DNA from: Candidatus Poribacteria bacterium
GTDB lineage: Bacteria; Poribacteria; WGA-4E; WGA-3G
Assembly: GCA_022825825.1 (NCBI GenBank)
Contig: JAJDWA010000053.1
Span: 20,337 to 84,336, forward strand
Direction of reading: 5' to 3'
Length of the DNA stretch: 64,000 nt
Both the position numbers and the translations under genes were made by a program. Of the stretch, positions 27,535 through 37,181 are shown in pieces; the first letter of the stretch is position 1, and every line of letters starts with the position of its first letter. The notes under the pieces are model-generated. The model worked only from the letters and a program-made list of their open reading frames with translations. It ran no database searches and was not told the origin of the DNA.

Positions 27535-29415
27535 TTAAGATTTCCGACTCATCTCAATCAGATGTGCACCTTCTAACCCTGCACGCACCGCTTCATCATA
27601 ACTTGTCACTACGACTTGGTGATCTTCAGCAAGTTGTTTGATAAAGTCTACCATCAGTGCTTTTCGTTCGTCATCTAAATGAAGCGTTGGATCATCAAAT
27701 ACAAAGAAACCGGGGTTGCCTAAAACTTTAGCGAGAGCAACCTTGAAACAGAGATAGAGGAACATTTTTTCGCTACCGCTGAGCAACATCAGACTCCGAT
27801 CTACACCGTCAATTTTGACTGAGGGAAGCAGATGTTGTTTCTGTAAGTCAATACGGGTTCTTCCAAAAAGTTCCATCTGTTCAAGCCGGCGGTGGAGTTC
27901 CTCCTCTGCAGGTTTAAGGATTTGACGTTGAAGTGTTTCAATAGTTTTGTCAACACCTGCACAAGCAAGTTCAAGACTGAGCGTTGTCCTTTCAACCTGT
28001 TCTGCTTCAGCGTTCACCTTCTGAAGCCGCTCAAGCCTATCTAATTGCACTGCTTCCTCCTGTTTGAGTTTATTAAGTTTTTTTCGTTCGCTGTCGATTC
28101 GTGCCTTCAATTGACGTTTATCTATATTTTCGGGGATGGATTCTGCGGATTGTGCATCGTTGATTGGGACATCCGTTGTTTCCTCTTCTGACATACCTTT
28201 CTCGCTTAACCGCGCTGTGAGTGTGTCAAGCTCAGTCTGGACTTTATCAATATCTGGCTCAAGCTGTTCTAACCGTGTTACCTTCGTTTGCAAGGTTTGT
28301 AGTCTCTGTTCAAGTTCCTGCCGACTTTCTAAACTTTCAGTTTTCTCGGTAAGCGTTTTCTTGTAAGTTTCTAATTCAGCAGATAGTTGCGATTTTTCAA
28401 TTTCCTTTTCCTCAATAATCTTCTGCACGATTTCCTCTTCAATTTTCTGATGGCAAGTGGGACAGTGCCCATTACCACTCTCAATAAGCGTACGAAGCGT
28501 GTCGCGGACCTTCGTTAATGCTGCAATTTGAGAATCGATACTACCTATTTTTTGGATGAGTTCTTCACGTTCTGCTTCTAATCCTGTGGCTTCCTTAACT
28601 GCGGTTTCAATAGTAGCTATCATCTCCCGTAAGTGGGTGATGTTGTTAAAACCGCTCAAAACTTCTGTACGCTCTTGTGTGAGGGTATCTAACTGTGTTT
28701 GTGCTTGTTTGCGGTTTCGCCTCCATTCAGCAATTAATTCGGCATCCCCTATATCCGTGCTGTCCGCCGCCTCAAACTCTCTTAATTTTGCCTCTATTTT
28801 CGCAATCTCAGCTTTGTGCGTATTCTGTGCACTGAACCGCAGACTGTTTTGATGTGCTTGAATCCTACTCCTTTCGCGTTTCGCGAGGCGGCGTGCATCA
28901 ATGAATCGCTCCCGAACCTCAATCAATCTGTCAATGCCGAGGAGGGCAAATAGAATATCACGCCGAGTGGCTGGTTGGCGGGCAAGAAATTCAAAAATCT
29001 CACCTTCGCGCAAAAACGTCGTCAAAGCAAGTCGGTCGTGCATAATCCCAAATCGCTCTTTCAAGGTTGCTTCAACAACTGTGATACGTTTCTCATCAAA
29101 AACGATATGCCACTCTTCATCTTTTTCCTGCCTGAGTTGGAAACGTTTACCGGTCCCACGAAAAAGCATGTAGCGTTCACCATTTTCCATAAATTGAAGT
29201 CCAGCTGTTCCGCTGTAAGATTTTGCACTTTTTATTGCTGCCGCATCAACTCGGGGCACGATCGGTTTACCGGTTAAAGTAAAAAAGATAGCGTTGACAA
29301 GCGTGCTTTTGCCGCTAAAGTTAGGACCGAAAATGAGATTGATGCCATCAGAAAGCTCAAAATCTTGCTGTTGGAAACAACCGAATGTCTTGAGGCGAAT
29401 CCGCTCTAACCGCAT
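27535..29415 (-). CDS. Compact Rad50/SbcC-like SMC-family ATPase
   Basis: A 626-residue ATPase with Walker A GPNFSGKST (30-38), a Q-loop region, two coiled-coil arms (about 170-300 and 335-520, rich in E, Q, L, K) and a zinc-hook C318-P-T-C321 at the apex. The signature LLSGSEKMF starts near 544 and Walker B FFVFDDPT with the D-loop lies near 570. This is the Rad50 plan in shortened form (Rad50/SbcC are usually 850-1300 residues). No Mre11/SbcD nuclease gene is adjacent. ATG 29415 follows the stop of the 68-aa gene by one base, implying translational coupling. Confidence 0.82.
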   Translation of the reverse strand: MRLERIRLKTFGCFQQQDFELSDGINLIFGPNFSGKSTLVNAIFFTLTGKPIVPRVDAAAIKSAKSYSGTAGLQFMENGERYMLFRGTGKRFQLRQEKDEEWHIVFDEKRITVVEATLKERFGIMHDRLALTTFLREGEIFEFLARQPATRRDILFALLGIDRLIEVRERFIDARRLAKRERSRIQAHQNSLRFSAQNTHKAEIAKIEAKLREFEAADSTDIGDAELIAEWRRNRKQAQTQLDTLTQERTEVLSGFNNITHLREMIATIETAVKEATGLEAEREELIQKIGSIDSQIAALTKVRDTLRTLIESGNGHCPTCHQKIEEEIVQKIIEEKEIEKSQLSAELETYKKTLTEKTESLESRQELEQRLQTLQTKVTRLEQLEPDIDKVQTELDTLTARLSEKGMSEEETTDVPINDAQSAESIPENIDKRQLKARIDSERKKLNKLKQEEAVQLDRLERLQKVNAEAEQVERTTLSLELACAGVDKTIETLQRQILKPAEEELHRRLEQMELFGRTRIDLQKQHLLPSVKIDGVDRSLMLLSGSEKMFLYLCFKVALAKVLGNPGFFVFDDPTLHLDDERKALMVDFIKQLAEDHQVVVTSYDEAVRAGLEGAHLIEMSRKS

Positions 29416-29416
29416 T

Positions 29417-29623
29417 TTATTTTTCTCTTTTCTCTTGGATAAGGTCATATATCATTTGTGCTCTGACCTTTTCGCGCCCATTTGCCAAAGTGAATTCAAA
29501 GGCATTCACAATCGCTTCAAGTTCATCAGGGCCGAGGGTAATATACTTCGGGTCGTGTTGGATTATCGCTTCTATTTCTGCTTTATAGATTTCTCGTGTT
29601 TCATTATTAAGAACAGTATCCAT
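29417..29623 (-). CDS. Small acidic partner of the Rad50-like ATPase
   Basis: A 68-residue helical protein rich in E, K and I with no membrane segment or cysteine. Starting at ATG 29623, it ends one base before the ATPase start, so it is the first gene of a two-gene unit. GGGAGAAAAT precedes the start. No family recognised. It may be a regulatory or adaptor subunit; the assignment rests on the tight linkage. Confidence 0.6.
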   Translation of the reverse strand: MDTVLNNETREIYKAEIEAIIQHDPKYITLGPDELEAIVNAFEFTLANGREKVRAQMIYDLIQEKREK

Positions 29624-29667
29624 AATTTTCTCCCTGTGAATTTTTGCTCTAAACTCGTCGCTGCAGA

Positions 29668-30861
29668 TTAGATTTTAGATTTTATTTTCATCAACCGTTC
29701 ACCCGCTTCAATTAGGACATCATCTGCCATGCTAAACATAAACCTAAACTTTGTTTTGCCGAGATGTGGACGACTATAGAAACTGGAACCTGGCACACCT
29801 CCTACACCAATTTCTTTCACCAACCAGTGGGCAAATGCAGTGTCATCAGGAAATCCAAAATCGGAGATGTCTGTCATAATATAATAGGCAGCCTCCGGCG
29901 GATGGCAGCGAAATCCAGCCGCTCTTAGTGTATTAACGAGTCTTTTACGATTTTTGTCATATTTTTCGACTAATTCTTGGTAATAACTTGGTGGTAAGTT
30001 GAGGGCAGCGATGCCCGCACGTTGTAACGGATGCGGCGCACCGACGGTTAAGAAATCGTGCATTTTGCGGATCGCATTCGTTAAGACCTCTGGTGCCACG
30101 ACATACCCTAAACGCCATCCTGTCATTGAATAGGTTTTACTCAATCCAGATACAGTAATTGTCCGATCCTGCATCTGCGGCAATGATCCGATGCTAATAT
30201 GCGATTTGTCATCATAGATCATGTGCTCGTATATCTCATCAGTTACAGCGATGCAGTCATATTCACAGCAGAGGTCAGCGATCTGCTCAAGTTCTTCTTG
30301 CGTAAAGACTTTTCCGAGTGGATTGTTGGGAGTGTTTATAATAATAGCCTTTGTGTTGGTGGAGAAAGCATTTCGGAGTTCGGTTGTGTCATAGGTAAAC
30401 CGCATCACGCCATCTACGGATTGTGTCTCGTTTAATGCGACATAAACAGGCTTTGCACCAGAAATGATGGTATCCGGCCCATAGTTTTCATAAAAGGGTT
30501 CAAAGATGATTACCTCATCCCCAGGGTTGATAATTGCGAGCAGTGCGGACAGCATGCCTTCCGTTGAACCACAGGTAACGGTAATATTCGCAGCAGCATC
30601 GGTAGGAATATGGTTGAACGTCGTCATTTTGTGGGCAATTGCTTCGCGGAAATCGGGTGCTCCCCACGTGATGCTATATTGGTTATACCCTTCTTGAATC
30701 GCCTCGATTGCAGCTGCTTTGACGACGTCTGGCGGTTGATAGGCAGGTGTGCCTTGCGACAGATTAATCGCATTGTAGCGTAAGCAGAGCTGCGTCATGC
30801 CACGGATAACAGATTCTGTAAAACGGGTGGATTTGTCTGAGAGTTTGGATTGATGGGACAT
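29668..30861 (-). CDS. Class I/II PLP-dependent aminotransferase
   Basis: A 397-residue aminotransferase of the aspartate/kynurenine/methionine aminotransferase fold type I. The PLP Schiff-base lysine is Lys242 in S-G-L-S-K-T-Y-S-M-T-G-W-R; N-x-P-x-N-P-L-G (around 176-183) and D208-E-I-Y bind the cofactor, and the C-terminal K-x-R-F-x-F arginine binds the substrate carboxylate. Exact amino-acid substrate unknown. It lies upstream of the Rad50-like pair on the same strand with a 45-bp gap, but no functional tie is evident. Confidence 0.88.
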   Translation of the reverse strand: MSHQSKLSDKSTRFTESVIRGMTQLCLRYNAINLSQGTPAYQPPDVVKAAAIEAIQEGYNQYSITWGAPDFREAIAHKMTTFNHIPTDAAANITVTCGSTEGMLSALLAIINPGDEVIIFEPFYENYGPDTIISGAKPVYVALNETQSVDGVMRFTYDTTELRNAFSTNTKAIIINTPNNPLGKVFTQEELEQIADLCCEYDCIAVTDEIYEHMIYDDKSHISIGSLPQMQDRTITVSGLSKTYSMTGWRLGYVVAPEVLTNAIRKMHDFLTVGAPHPLQRAGIAALNLPPSYYQELVEKYDKNRKRLVNTLRAAGFRCHPPEAAYYIMTDISDFGFPDDTAFAHWLVKEIGVGGVPGSSFYSRPHLGKTKFRFMFSMADDVLIEAGERLMKIKSKI

Positions 30862-30930
30862 GTTACTATGTGGAATCTATAAAAAACCCTCGCAAAATGC
30901 TTATTGAAACGTGTCTATTTCAGCTCGCGA

Positions 30931-31719
30931 CTATCTACTTTCCGTATATCCTACCTTAATTTTTCCCCAAATTGTCGCAGCTTTGTCCGCTGCCTCAACA
31001 GCGAGTGTCCCTTCTAAGCCGTTTTCCATTAACATCTTAATATCCTCTTCCGCTAATGAGACATTGAAGAGTAGCATTTCATCAAACATCCCTTGCCACT
31101 CCCTGCCACCGTTAGACCATGAACCGATGCGGCCAGGTCCAAATTCACCGGGCAGAGGACCCCATTTTCCCTCAGCATCAAGTTCCCCATCAAAGTAGAC
31201 ACGAACCGATTCTTCGGTACTGCTGTATGCAATTGCAAGATGGAACCATTTATTCAAAGTGCTTTGGTCTGCTGTGAAATTCGATTCTTGCCAGCCTGGG
31301 TGTCGCACAGGATCGTTGGAGTGAATGGCAATCTCCATCTTATTGTCTGGACGAAATTGATAATGAACAAACCCAGCAGCCCAACCATCGCGGTTAAAAA
31401 AGCATCTCCATGCCCCAACTCTGCCTGTCGAATTGAACCACTTTAGCAGTGTAAATTCTTTAAGCGGTCCGATTGCCGGGACGGTGACCCAAGCGTCTTT
31501 TCCATTGAGTTCTATAGCGTTTCCAAATTTGCCTTTTACCCATTTCGCGCCGCCAACGAGGTTGCCATCATTACCGTTGTCAGATGAATCTGCTGCGGCT
31601 TTTCCACTTGCTTCATCAAACAACCACGCACCAACAATAGTATCCGGATCAATTTCAGCGATGCTGAGTTGTGCAAGCATGAAACCTATGGTGATAACAC
31701 TAATTGTTAAACGTATCAT
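30931..31719 (-). CDS. Secreted LamG (concanavalin-like) domain protein
   Basis: A 262-residue protein with a signal peptide (residues 1-21, cleavage near SIA-E) and one LamG/laminin-G-like beta-sandwich: V-G-A-W-L-F-D-E (29-36), S-S-D-N-G-N-D-G (45-52), the carbohydrate-face strand region W-F-H-L-A-I-A-Y and F-D-E-M-L-L-F-N near the end. Such domains bind glycans or proteins outside the cell. The C-terminus reads A-A-T-I-W-G-K-I-K-V, the tag-like motif shared with two other secreted proteins in this window. Confidence 0.8.
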   Translation of the reverse strand: MIRLTISVITIGFMLAQLSIAEIDPDTIVGAWLFDEASGKAAADSSDNGNDGNLVGGAKWVKGKFGNAIELNGKDAWVTVPAIGPLKEFTLLKWFNSTGRVGAWRCFFNRDGWAAGFVHYQFRPDNKMEIAIHSNDPVRHPGWQESNFTADQSTLNKWFHLAIAYSSTEESVRVYFDGELDAEGKWGPLPGEFGPGRIGSWSNGGREWQGMFDEMLLFNVSLAEEDIKMLMENGLEGTLAVEAADKAATIWGKIKVGYTESR

Positions 31720-31866
31720 TATGTTCCTCCTTAAGTTGTCGGTTATAAATTTCTAAAAACATGGTAAATCCGAGTTAGATTGTGTCATAACTCACCGTAA
31801 AAATGTGTCATCAATAATCTATACTTACGACTTGTATTAGTAACTTTTTGTTTTTGTTGATATCAA

Positions 31867-31977
31867 CGCCAAATGCGCCAAATCAACGGTATGAATCATG
31901 GCGAATCATGTAGAATACCACACGCGTATTCTACCACGCGCATTCGTCTTTAGGCATTCCCCGTATGGCATTTGGCG
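31867..31977. repeat. Nested inverted-repeat structure
   Basis: Outer arms CGCCAAATGC (31867-31876) and GCATTTGGCG (31968-31977) enclose an inner hairpin GTAGAATAC (31910-31918)/GTATTCTAC (31926-31934). It fills the 345-bp gap between the LamG and PD40 genes; no gene is supported there. It looks like a small mobile or structured repeat, unlike the GTAGG family elsewhere. Confidence 0.5.
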
Positions 31978-32064
31978 GGTGTCGCAAGCGAAACCCAACT
32001 TACGAAATAATGCAATATAATCACTTAGAAATGGTATTTTCTGCATGGTGAACCGTGATTATCT

Positions 32065-33060
32065 TTATTGCGTCATACCTTCAGCTTGTTTCAACCGACC
32101 CCAGAGGGTCGTCTGGGTGTCCACAGTCGGAGAAACGGAAAAAAAACTTTCGGGGACCCATGCGGGACAAGCATTTAGCCCATTTAGCCCAGTATGTTGT
32201 GTGATTTGCTGTGGCTCGCCCCCCTCAACAGAAACGATAAAAATTTGTTTCCCCACATTCGGGTTTTCCCAAGGATTCGCAATTCCTGCTTCGTAGGCAT
32301 CGTAGGCAATCCACTTACCATCAGGTGACCACGCAGGATTGTAGCTAAAAGTCCCAGGAGGTGACATGAGGCGGGCGTTTTGTCCGTCTGTATCCATGAT
32401 GTAGATACCAATCCCTCTCTGTATAGCGACAGCACAAGCAATCTGTTTTCCATCAGGAGACCAAGCAGGCGTAAAAAGAGATCCGCGTACATCTCTCGGG
32501 TTTATAATCTGTCTGGGATGTTTTCCATCTGCGTCCATCACAAAGATACCGTGGCCATCATTCCCAATAGATTTGAAAGCAATTGATTGCCCATCTGGAG
32601 ACCAGGTTGGGGAGGAACTACCTCCCTGGTTAGTCAGTCTCTGTAGATTCTCACCGTTGATATCTATTTTGTAGATATGACTTTCCCCTGTTCTCTTGGA
32701 TACAAAAGCGATCCAATTTCCATCAGGTGACCAGGCAGGAGCATGATCTAACTCCGGATGGTTTGTCAACCGACGCGCCTGAGCTACATTGAATGTCTTA
32801 ATATAGATTTCGGAATTTCCATCACGGTCCGACACAAAAGCAAAAGAACGCCCATCTGGTGCCCACGTTGTGCAATAGTCATTAGCGGGATGGTTTGTTA
32901 GGTTGCGTAGATTCTTGCCGTTTGTATCAATGATGTAGATGTCGCTTTGCCCTGTACGGGTAGAATAGAAGGAGATATACGGAGCTCCCCAAGCGTTTAC
33001 GGCAAGCAGAAAAAGACTGAACAGTAATGTCATTCCAAACAACATATAGGTGCGTTTCAT
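32065..33060 (-). CDS. Secreted TolB/PD40-type beta-propeller protein
   Basis: A 331-residue protein with a signal peptide (about 1-22, ending NAWGA) and about six PD40/WD40-like blades of the pattern N-L-x-x-L-T-N-H-P ... P-A-W-S-P-D-G-x-x-I-A-F-x-S, as in the TolB propeller. It probably works in the periplasm or at the surface in binding; partner unknown. The start is ATG 33060 after AGGAG; a longer in-frame extension lacks a ribosome site. The C-terminus carries T-T-L-W-G-R-L-K, matching the tag-like motif of the LamG proteins. A truncated close copy lies at 35753-36166. Confidence 0.78.
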   Translation of the reverse strand: MKRTYMLFGMTLLFSLFLLAVNAWGAPYISFYSTRTGQSDIYIIDTNGKNLRNLTNHPANDYCTTWAPDGRSFAFVSDRDGNSEIYIKTFNVAQARRLTNHPELDHAPAWSPDGNWIAFVSKRTGESHIYKIDINGENLQRLTNQGGSSSPTWSPDGQSIAFKSIGNDGHGIFVMDADGKHPRQIINPRDVRGSLFTPAWSPDGKQIACAVAIQRGIGIYIMDTDGQNARLMSPPGTFSYNPAWSPDGKWIAYDAYEAGIANPWENPNVGKQIFIVSVEGGEPQQITQHTGLNGLNACPAWVPESFFSVSPTVDTQTTLWGRLKQAEGMTQ

Positions 33061-33243
33061 TTTTTTCTCCTGGAAAATTACTATCAAGACCTGCGCACCC
33101 AAGCCTAAATAATAAAGTTTGGGTGGCGATACAAGACGTTGGACTATTACTTTACTACAGAAATGATTCATAATTAAAAAACAATCTAATGTTTTTTGCT
33201 ATTTATGAGATACGCTGTAGATTTAATCAACTCAATGCTAAAG

Positions 33244-35730
33244 TTAATTATCAAGCGTAAAGCGGAGTACCCCGGTTCCATCTGTTCCGACATAAAGCGT
33301 ACCCTCATCAATAGCAAGACAGGTAACATGATGTGAGATTTTTGGTGTGACCTGCTGCCACGTTTTCCTCCACGTGCCTCTAATATTGTTCAATTGATAT
33401 ATTTTCTGATCGGATTCACCGTAGACCGTTGTGCCATCCACTGTCAGTTTATTCATAACGAGAGGTTTCCCTTTTGCATTGGTAATTGTGTGCCAATCAG
33501 CACCGTTGCCTGAATGGACTACGCCTTTGTCAGTTGCCACATAAACAGAGTTTCCCGCGAATACTATTTCCCTGAAATGGTCTACGGAAAATGGAAGTTT
33601 TGCGGTGACATAGTTCCAGGTGTTTCCTCCATCAACAGATCGCATGAGATGACCATCCAATTTCCCGACGTAAACAGTACTTCCCAAAACAGCAAGTTTA
33701 AAACCGGTATCTTTAGAATTATCACCTTCATCTAATATGCCCGTGTCCGACCATTCAGCTATGCTTGGTTCCAATTTGAAGAGTTTGTGCATGTATTCCA
33801 CATAGTACGTTCCGTCGTTAACAGCAAAACTTCCAAGCATTGAAGTATAAAGACTAACATTTCTGCGTGTCACAGATGATATAGATTTCCTATGAGTAGT
33901 ATTCATTTCACGCAATTCTTCCATTGCTTTGTGTGGGTCATATACATTAAAGGCGGGTACTTTAGAAGCGTCAATGAGTCTATTATCTTTGGTAGATAAA
34001 AAGTAAAACCGAGGTATCCCGATTTTATCGTCTCTCACATATAGTTGCCCATTAGATTGCGCAATACGTGTGATATAACCAGTATCACCTGGAACAGGTG
34101 TCCACGATTCTCCACCATCAGTTGAACTGAGAACTCCACCATGCGTATGCGCGTAGAGGATACCGTTAACAGCAATCAATTCCTGGACATAAGTATTTAC
34201 GAATCCAGTATTAAATTGATGCCATGATTCTCCGCCATCTGTGGTGCGGTAAATTCCGAATTTTCCAGATACATAGAAAGTATTCTCATTTAACGATGCC
34301 AAACCAGAAGTATCACCTATATTAGCCGTTTTGTCTGAGGTTCTCCAAGTTTCACCTGCATTGATAGAATAGAAGTATTCCTCACCGTCAATTAATATCA
34401 CCTTTTCCTCCGCTGCAGACATTTTGAAGGTTGTATTCACTCGTGTTGCAAAGGGAACATCGTCTTCATTCTTGCGTGGTGGAAATATATTGGAGATTTT
34501 TGGCTTTTCCCCTGTTTTCTTTTCTATATTGTTGCTATCTGGCGTAATAGTTTTCCATGAATTGCCTATGTCATCTGAACGAAAGATTGACCACACGAAT
34601 CGTTTTAGCGGCTTAATTCCCATTCTTGACCTCGGAGAATCAATTCTTATGCTTGATATACCGAAATTTTCATAGAATGGATCATAATCTCCATATATAT
34701 ATTTCCTTGTTACAACATATAGACGGTCATCTGTAACTGACATTGCAATAATAGGTAGCGTGTTTTCTTTCGTATCTGCTTGAGCGATGGACAATTGTTC
34801 CCATTTATCAGCGTTAAGACGATAAAGCCCTTTGTCAGTACCGACAAAAACAGTTTTTCCTACATTAGTGATTACGCCAATTTGTCTATCGTTGATACCT
34901 TCGGGCAATGGTGTCCATGAATTGCCCGCGTTTTCTGATCGAAATACGCCTTTCTTGTAAGCAAGGTGGATTGCCATCTTGCTTACAGATCCTGGATTAC
35001 TTCCTGTTATCACCATCCCAACAAGTTCACCTTTTATACACTCACAAAATTCTTTCCATGTCGCGCCTCTATCTGTAGAAGCAAAAATCTGTGTATCAAG
35101 AGCACGGTAGAGCGTATTCTGCCACTCTGCTAAATGCTGAAATACATTCCTTTTTGTTGCTATATCACGCCAGGACTGTTTGACAGCGTTTATGAGTTTC
35201 CACGACTGGCCATTATCTGTGAGTCTGTAGAGACCGTTTTTTGCCGTTGCATACACGTCACCACGGTTTGTTGTGAATAAGGTAGTAACTCTACCACCCT
35301 CTGGTCCTTTGGGATCACTCCATCGTCGTTTCGATTTTGAAATTTCTATGTCATCTATCTGTGCTGCAGCGAACAGTGGCGCGTCCGGTTTTTGCCCTAT
35401 TCCTTCGGGACTACCAGTTACATCAGATTTCCCGACTTGAGTCCGCACTGCTGGTTTTGCTGGCGTGTCAATCACGAGTTGTGTGTCTGTTATCTCAATT
35501 GTCGGTTCTGATTGTGCGTTTAAGCTGTACGGTTTCTGAAAACGATTTAAGTATTGCATCCCAGCACCCATCAGCAATAAGATTAAAGCTGCAGCGGTGG
35601 CAGAAACTGCTATCGGCACTAATGGTTTGCTGTTAGCAGGTGTTATCGGATTGAGACGTGAAATCTCTTTCATGATGTTTTTTGCCGTCTGTGTCGGCAG
35701 TTGAAAACTGCTAAGGTTTTCTTTAATCAT
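33244..35730 (-). CDS. Membrane-anchored BNR/Ycf48-like beta-propeller protein
   Basis: An 828-residue protein. The start (ATG 35730) has AAGGAGG five bases upstream. A cytoplasmic N-terminus of about 40 residues (SSFQLPTQTAKNIMKEIS) is followed by one transmembrane helix (about 44-58) and a proline-rich linker. The large outer region carries many repeats with S-x-D-x-G-x-[ST]-W (Asp-box/BNR, sortilin or Ycf48-like), for example T-D-G-G-E-S-W-H-Q. Such propellers bind proteins or glycans. The N-terminal segment recalls the junction seen in sigma-factor/propeller fusions; here no sigma domain precedes it. Function unknown. Confidence 0.75.
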   Translation of the reverse strand: MIKENLSSFQLPTQTAKNIMKEISRLNPITPANSKPLVPIAVSATAAALILLLMGAGMQYLNRFQKPYSLNAQSEPTIEITDTQLVIDTPAKPAVRTQVGKSDVTGSPEGIGQKPDAPLFAAAQIDDIEISKSKRRWSDPKGPEGGRVTTLFTTNRGDVYATAKNGLYRLTDNGQSWKLINAVKQSWRDIATKRNVFQHLAEWQNTLYRALDTQIFASTDRGATWKEFCECIKGELVGMVITGSNPGSVSKMAIHLAYKKGVFRSENAGNSWTPLPEGINDRQIGVITNVGKTVFVGTDKGLYRLNADKWEQLSIAQADTKENTLPIIAMSVTDDRLYVVTRKYIYGDYDPFYENFGISSIRIDSPRSRMGIKPLKRFVWSIFRSDDIGNSWKTITPDSNNIEKKTGEKPKISNIFPPRKNEDDVPFATRVNTTFKMSAAEEKVILIDGEEYFYSINAGETWRTSDKTANIGDTSGLASLNENTFYVSGKFGIYRTTDGGESWHQFNTGFVNTYVQELIAVNGILYAHTHGGVLSSTDGGESWTPVPGDTGYITRIAQSNGQLYVRDDKIGIPRFYFLSTKDNRLIDASKVPAFNVYDPHKAMEELREMNTTHRKSISSVTRRNVSLYTSMLGSFAVNDGTYYVEYMHKLFKLEPSIAEWSDTGILDEGDNSKDTGFKLAVLGSTVYVGKLDGHLMRSVDGGNTWNYVTAKLPFSVDHFREIVFAGNSVYVATDKGVVHSGNGADWHTITNAKGKPLVMNKLTVDGTTVYGESDQKIYQLNNIRGTWRKTWQQVTPKISHHVTCLAIDEGTLYVGTDGTGVLRFTLDN

Positions 35731-35752
35731 TGCTTCCTCCTTTTTCAATCGG

Positions 35753-36166
35753 TTACGGGCTTAGATTCTTGCCGTTGATATCTATTTTGTAGATATGATG
35801 TCCATCTGGTCTTTGGGATATAAAAGCAATCCAATTTCCATCAGGTGACCAGGCTGGGTCAGAATCGGCCCCCTCCGGATGGTTTGTCAACCGACGCACC
35901 TGAGCTTCATTGAATGTCTTAATATAGATTTCGAAAGCTCCATCACGGTTCGACCTAAAAGCAAAAGAACGCCCATCTGGTGCCCACGTTGCGGAATAGT
36001 CTCCTGCGGGATGGTTTGTTAGGTTGCGTAGATTCTTGCCGTTTGTATCAATAATGTAGATGTCACTTTGCCCTGTACGGTTAGAATAGAAGGAGATATA
36101 CGAAGCCCCCCAAGCGTTTACGGCAAGCACAATAAGACTGAACAGGAATGTCATTCCAAAAAACAT
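35753..36166 (-). pseudogene. Truncated, frameshifted copy of the PD40 propeller gene
   Basis: A 137-codon stretch nearly identical to the first third of the PD40 protein encoded at 32065-33060. Compared with that gene, the natural start region (ATG behind a good ribosome site at about 36180) has lost one A, so translation from it would stop after nine codons; only the internal ATG at 36166 keeps frame. The 3' two-thirds is missing: the frame ends right after the third blade, at I-N-G-K-N-L-S-P, about 20 bp before the next gene's ribosome site. It looks like the remnant of a tandem duplication followed by deletion. Confidence 0.75.
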
Positions 36167-36362
36167 ATAGGTGCGTTCATTTTTTTATCTCCTGGAAGAT
36201 CCCTTAGGCTTGGGTCCTTGAAGTTACTTACTAAATCCTTATGGACTTAAACATTGTAGTAGTTATACCATTTGAGACGATAATTTATTCATCCAAAATG
36301 GTATAAAGGGTCTATCGGATTAAGTAGCAACTCAGGCTAATTATTAATGTATCATCAACAGT

Positions 36363-37034
36363 CTACACTTCAGTTCTATAACTTAAAATTATACCATCAT
36401 CCAAAGGAATGTCAACAGAATTTAATAGTGGCGTGTTAAAGACAAATTCGACATAATCTAACATCTCATCGCGCATTGTCACGGTATCATCAGCCACGAT
36501 TAAACCGCCCGAACGAATGTTGGGTAATGTTAATTCAAGATAATGCAGATATTCATCTTTCTGTGCGTCAAGGAATACAAGATCAAAAATGGCATCACAC
36601 TTTAGAATTTCATCAAGTGCGTTTCCAACCCGTATTTCAACAATATCGTCTAATTTAACTTCTTTGAGATGTGCTTGTGCCTCAGCTGCACGTTTTGAAT
36701 CGAATTCAAGGGTAATAAGTTTGCCTCCTGTTTCTTTTAGCGCAGCAGCAAGCCAAATTGTGGAGTAACCATTACTTGTCCCGACTTCAAGAACGTTTTG
36801 TGCCTGAATAGCGCGGATGAGGATAGAAAGAAATTCTCCGTTTTCGGGGGCGATATTTGTATATTGTTTCGCTGTTTTTTCAAGCCGTTTTAAAATAGAT
36901 TGGTAATCTTTCATCATATCAAGGTGGTTCATAGTGTTATTAAAACTATTTAAATTGAGGCTGTGCATAATTGAATTTAGCCAGAATATAGGTGGACTCT
37001 TATCTAAAAATAAAACAAAAGGAGTATTAACCAT
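36363..37034 (-). CDS. SAM-dependent O-methyltransferase (caffeoyl-CoA OMT-like)
   Basis: A 223-residue methyltransferase of the COMT/PF01596 type. The SAM motif I is V-L-E-V-G-T-S-N-G-Y-S; the metal/substrate region V-F-L-D-A-Q-K-D-E-Y and L-I-V-A-D-D-T-V carry the acidic residues that bind the divalent cation. These enzymes methylate catechol-like or other small hydroxyl compounds. Start 37034 is kept because AGGA lies six bases upstream; a shorter start (ATG 36932) is also possible because the first 30 residues look atypical. Confidence 0.8.
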   Translation of the reverse strand: MVNTPFVLFLDKSPPIFWLNSIMHSLNLNSFNNTMNHLDMMKDYQSILKRLEKTAKQYTNIAPENGEFLSILIRAIQAQNVLEVGTSNGYSTIWLAAALKETGGKLITLEFDSKRAAEAQAHLKEVKLDDIVEIRVGNALDEILKCDAIFDLVFLDAQKDEYLHYLELTLPNIRSGGLIVADDTVTMRDEMLDYVEFVFNTPLLNSVDIPLDDGIILSYRTEV

Positions 37035-37181
37035 GTGTTATCCTGACCAAAGGTATTATATCACATTTCGCTGAATGCTACAAAGATTTTGGTAAGCCTA
37101 TCAACGCCAATCAAACTAAACCGAAAGGAAAACCTAAGCGCGTCCCGATCTCTTTCAGAAAATCACAACTTCATCGTTAGC

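Noticed and set aside
28136..29277. Plus-strand frames opposite the Rad50-like gene
   Set aside because: They are serine-rich antisense shadows of the coiled-coil coding sequence.
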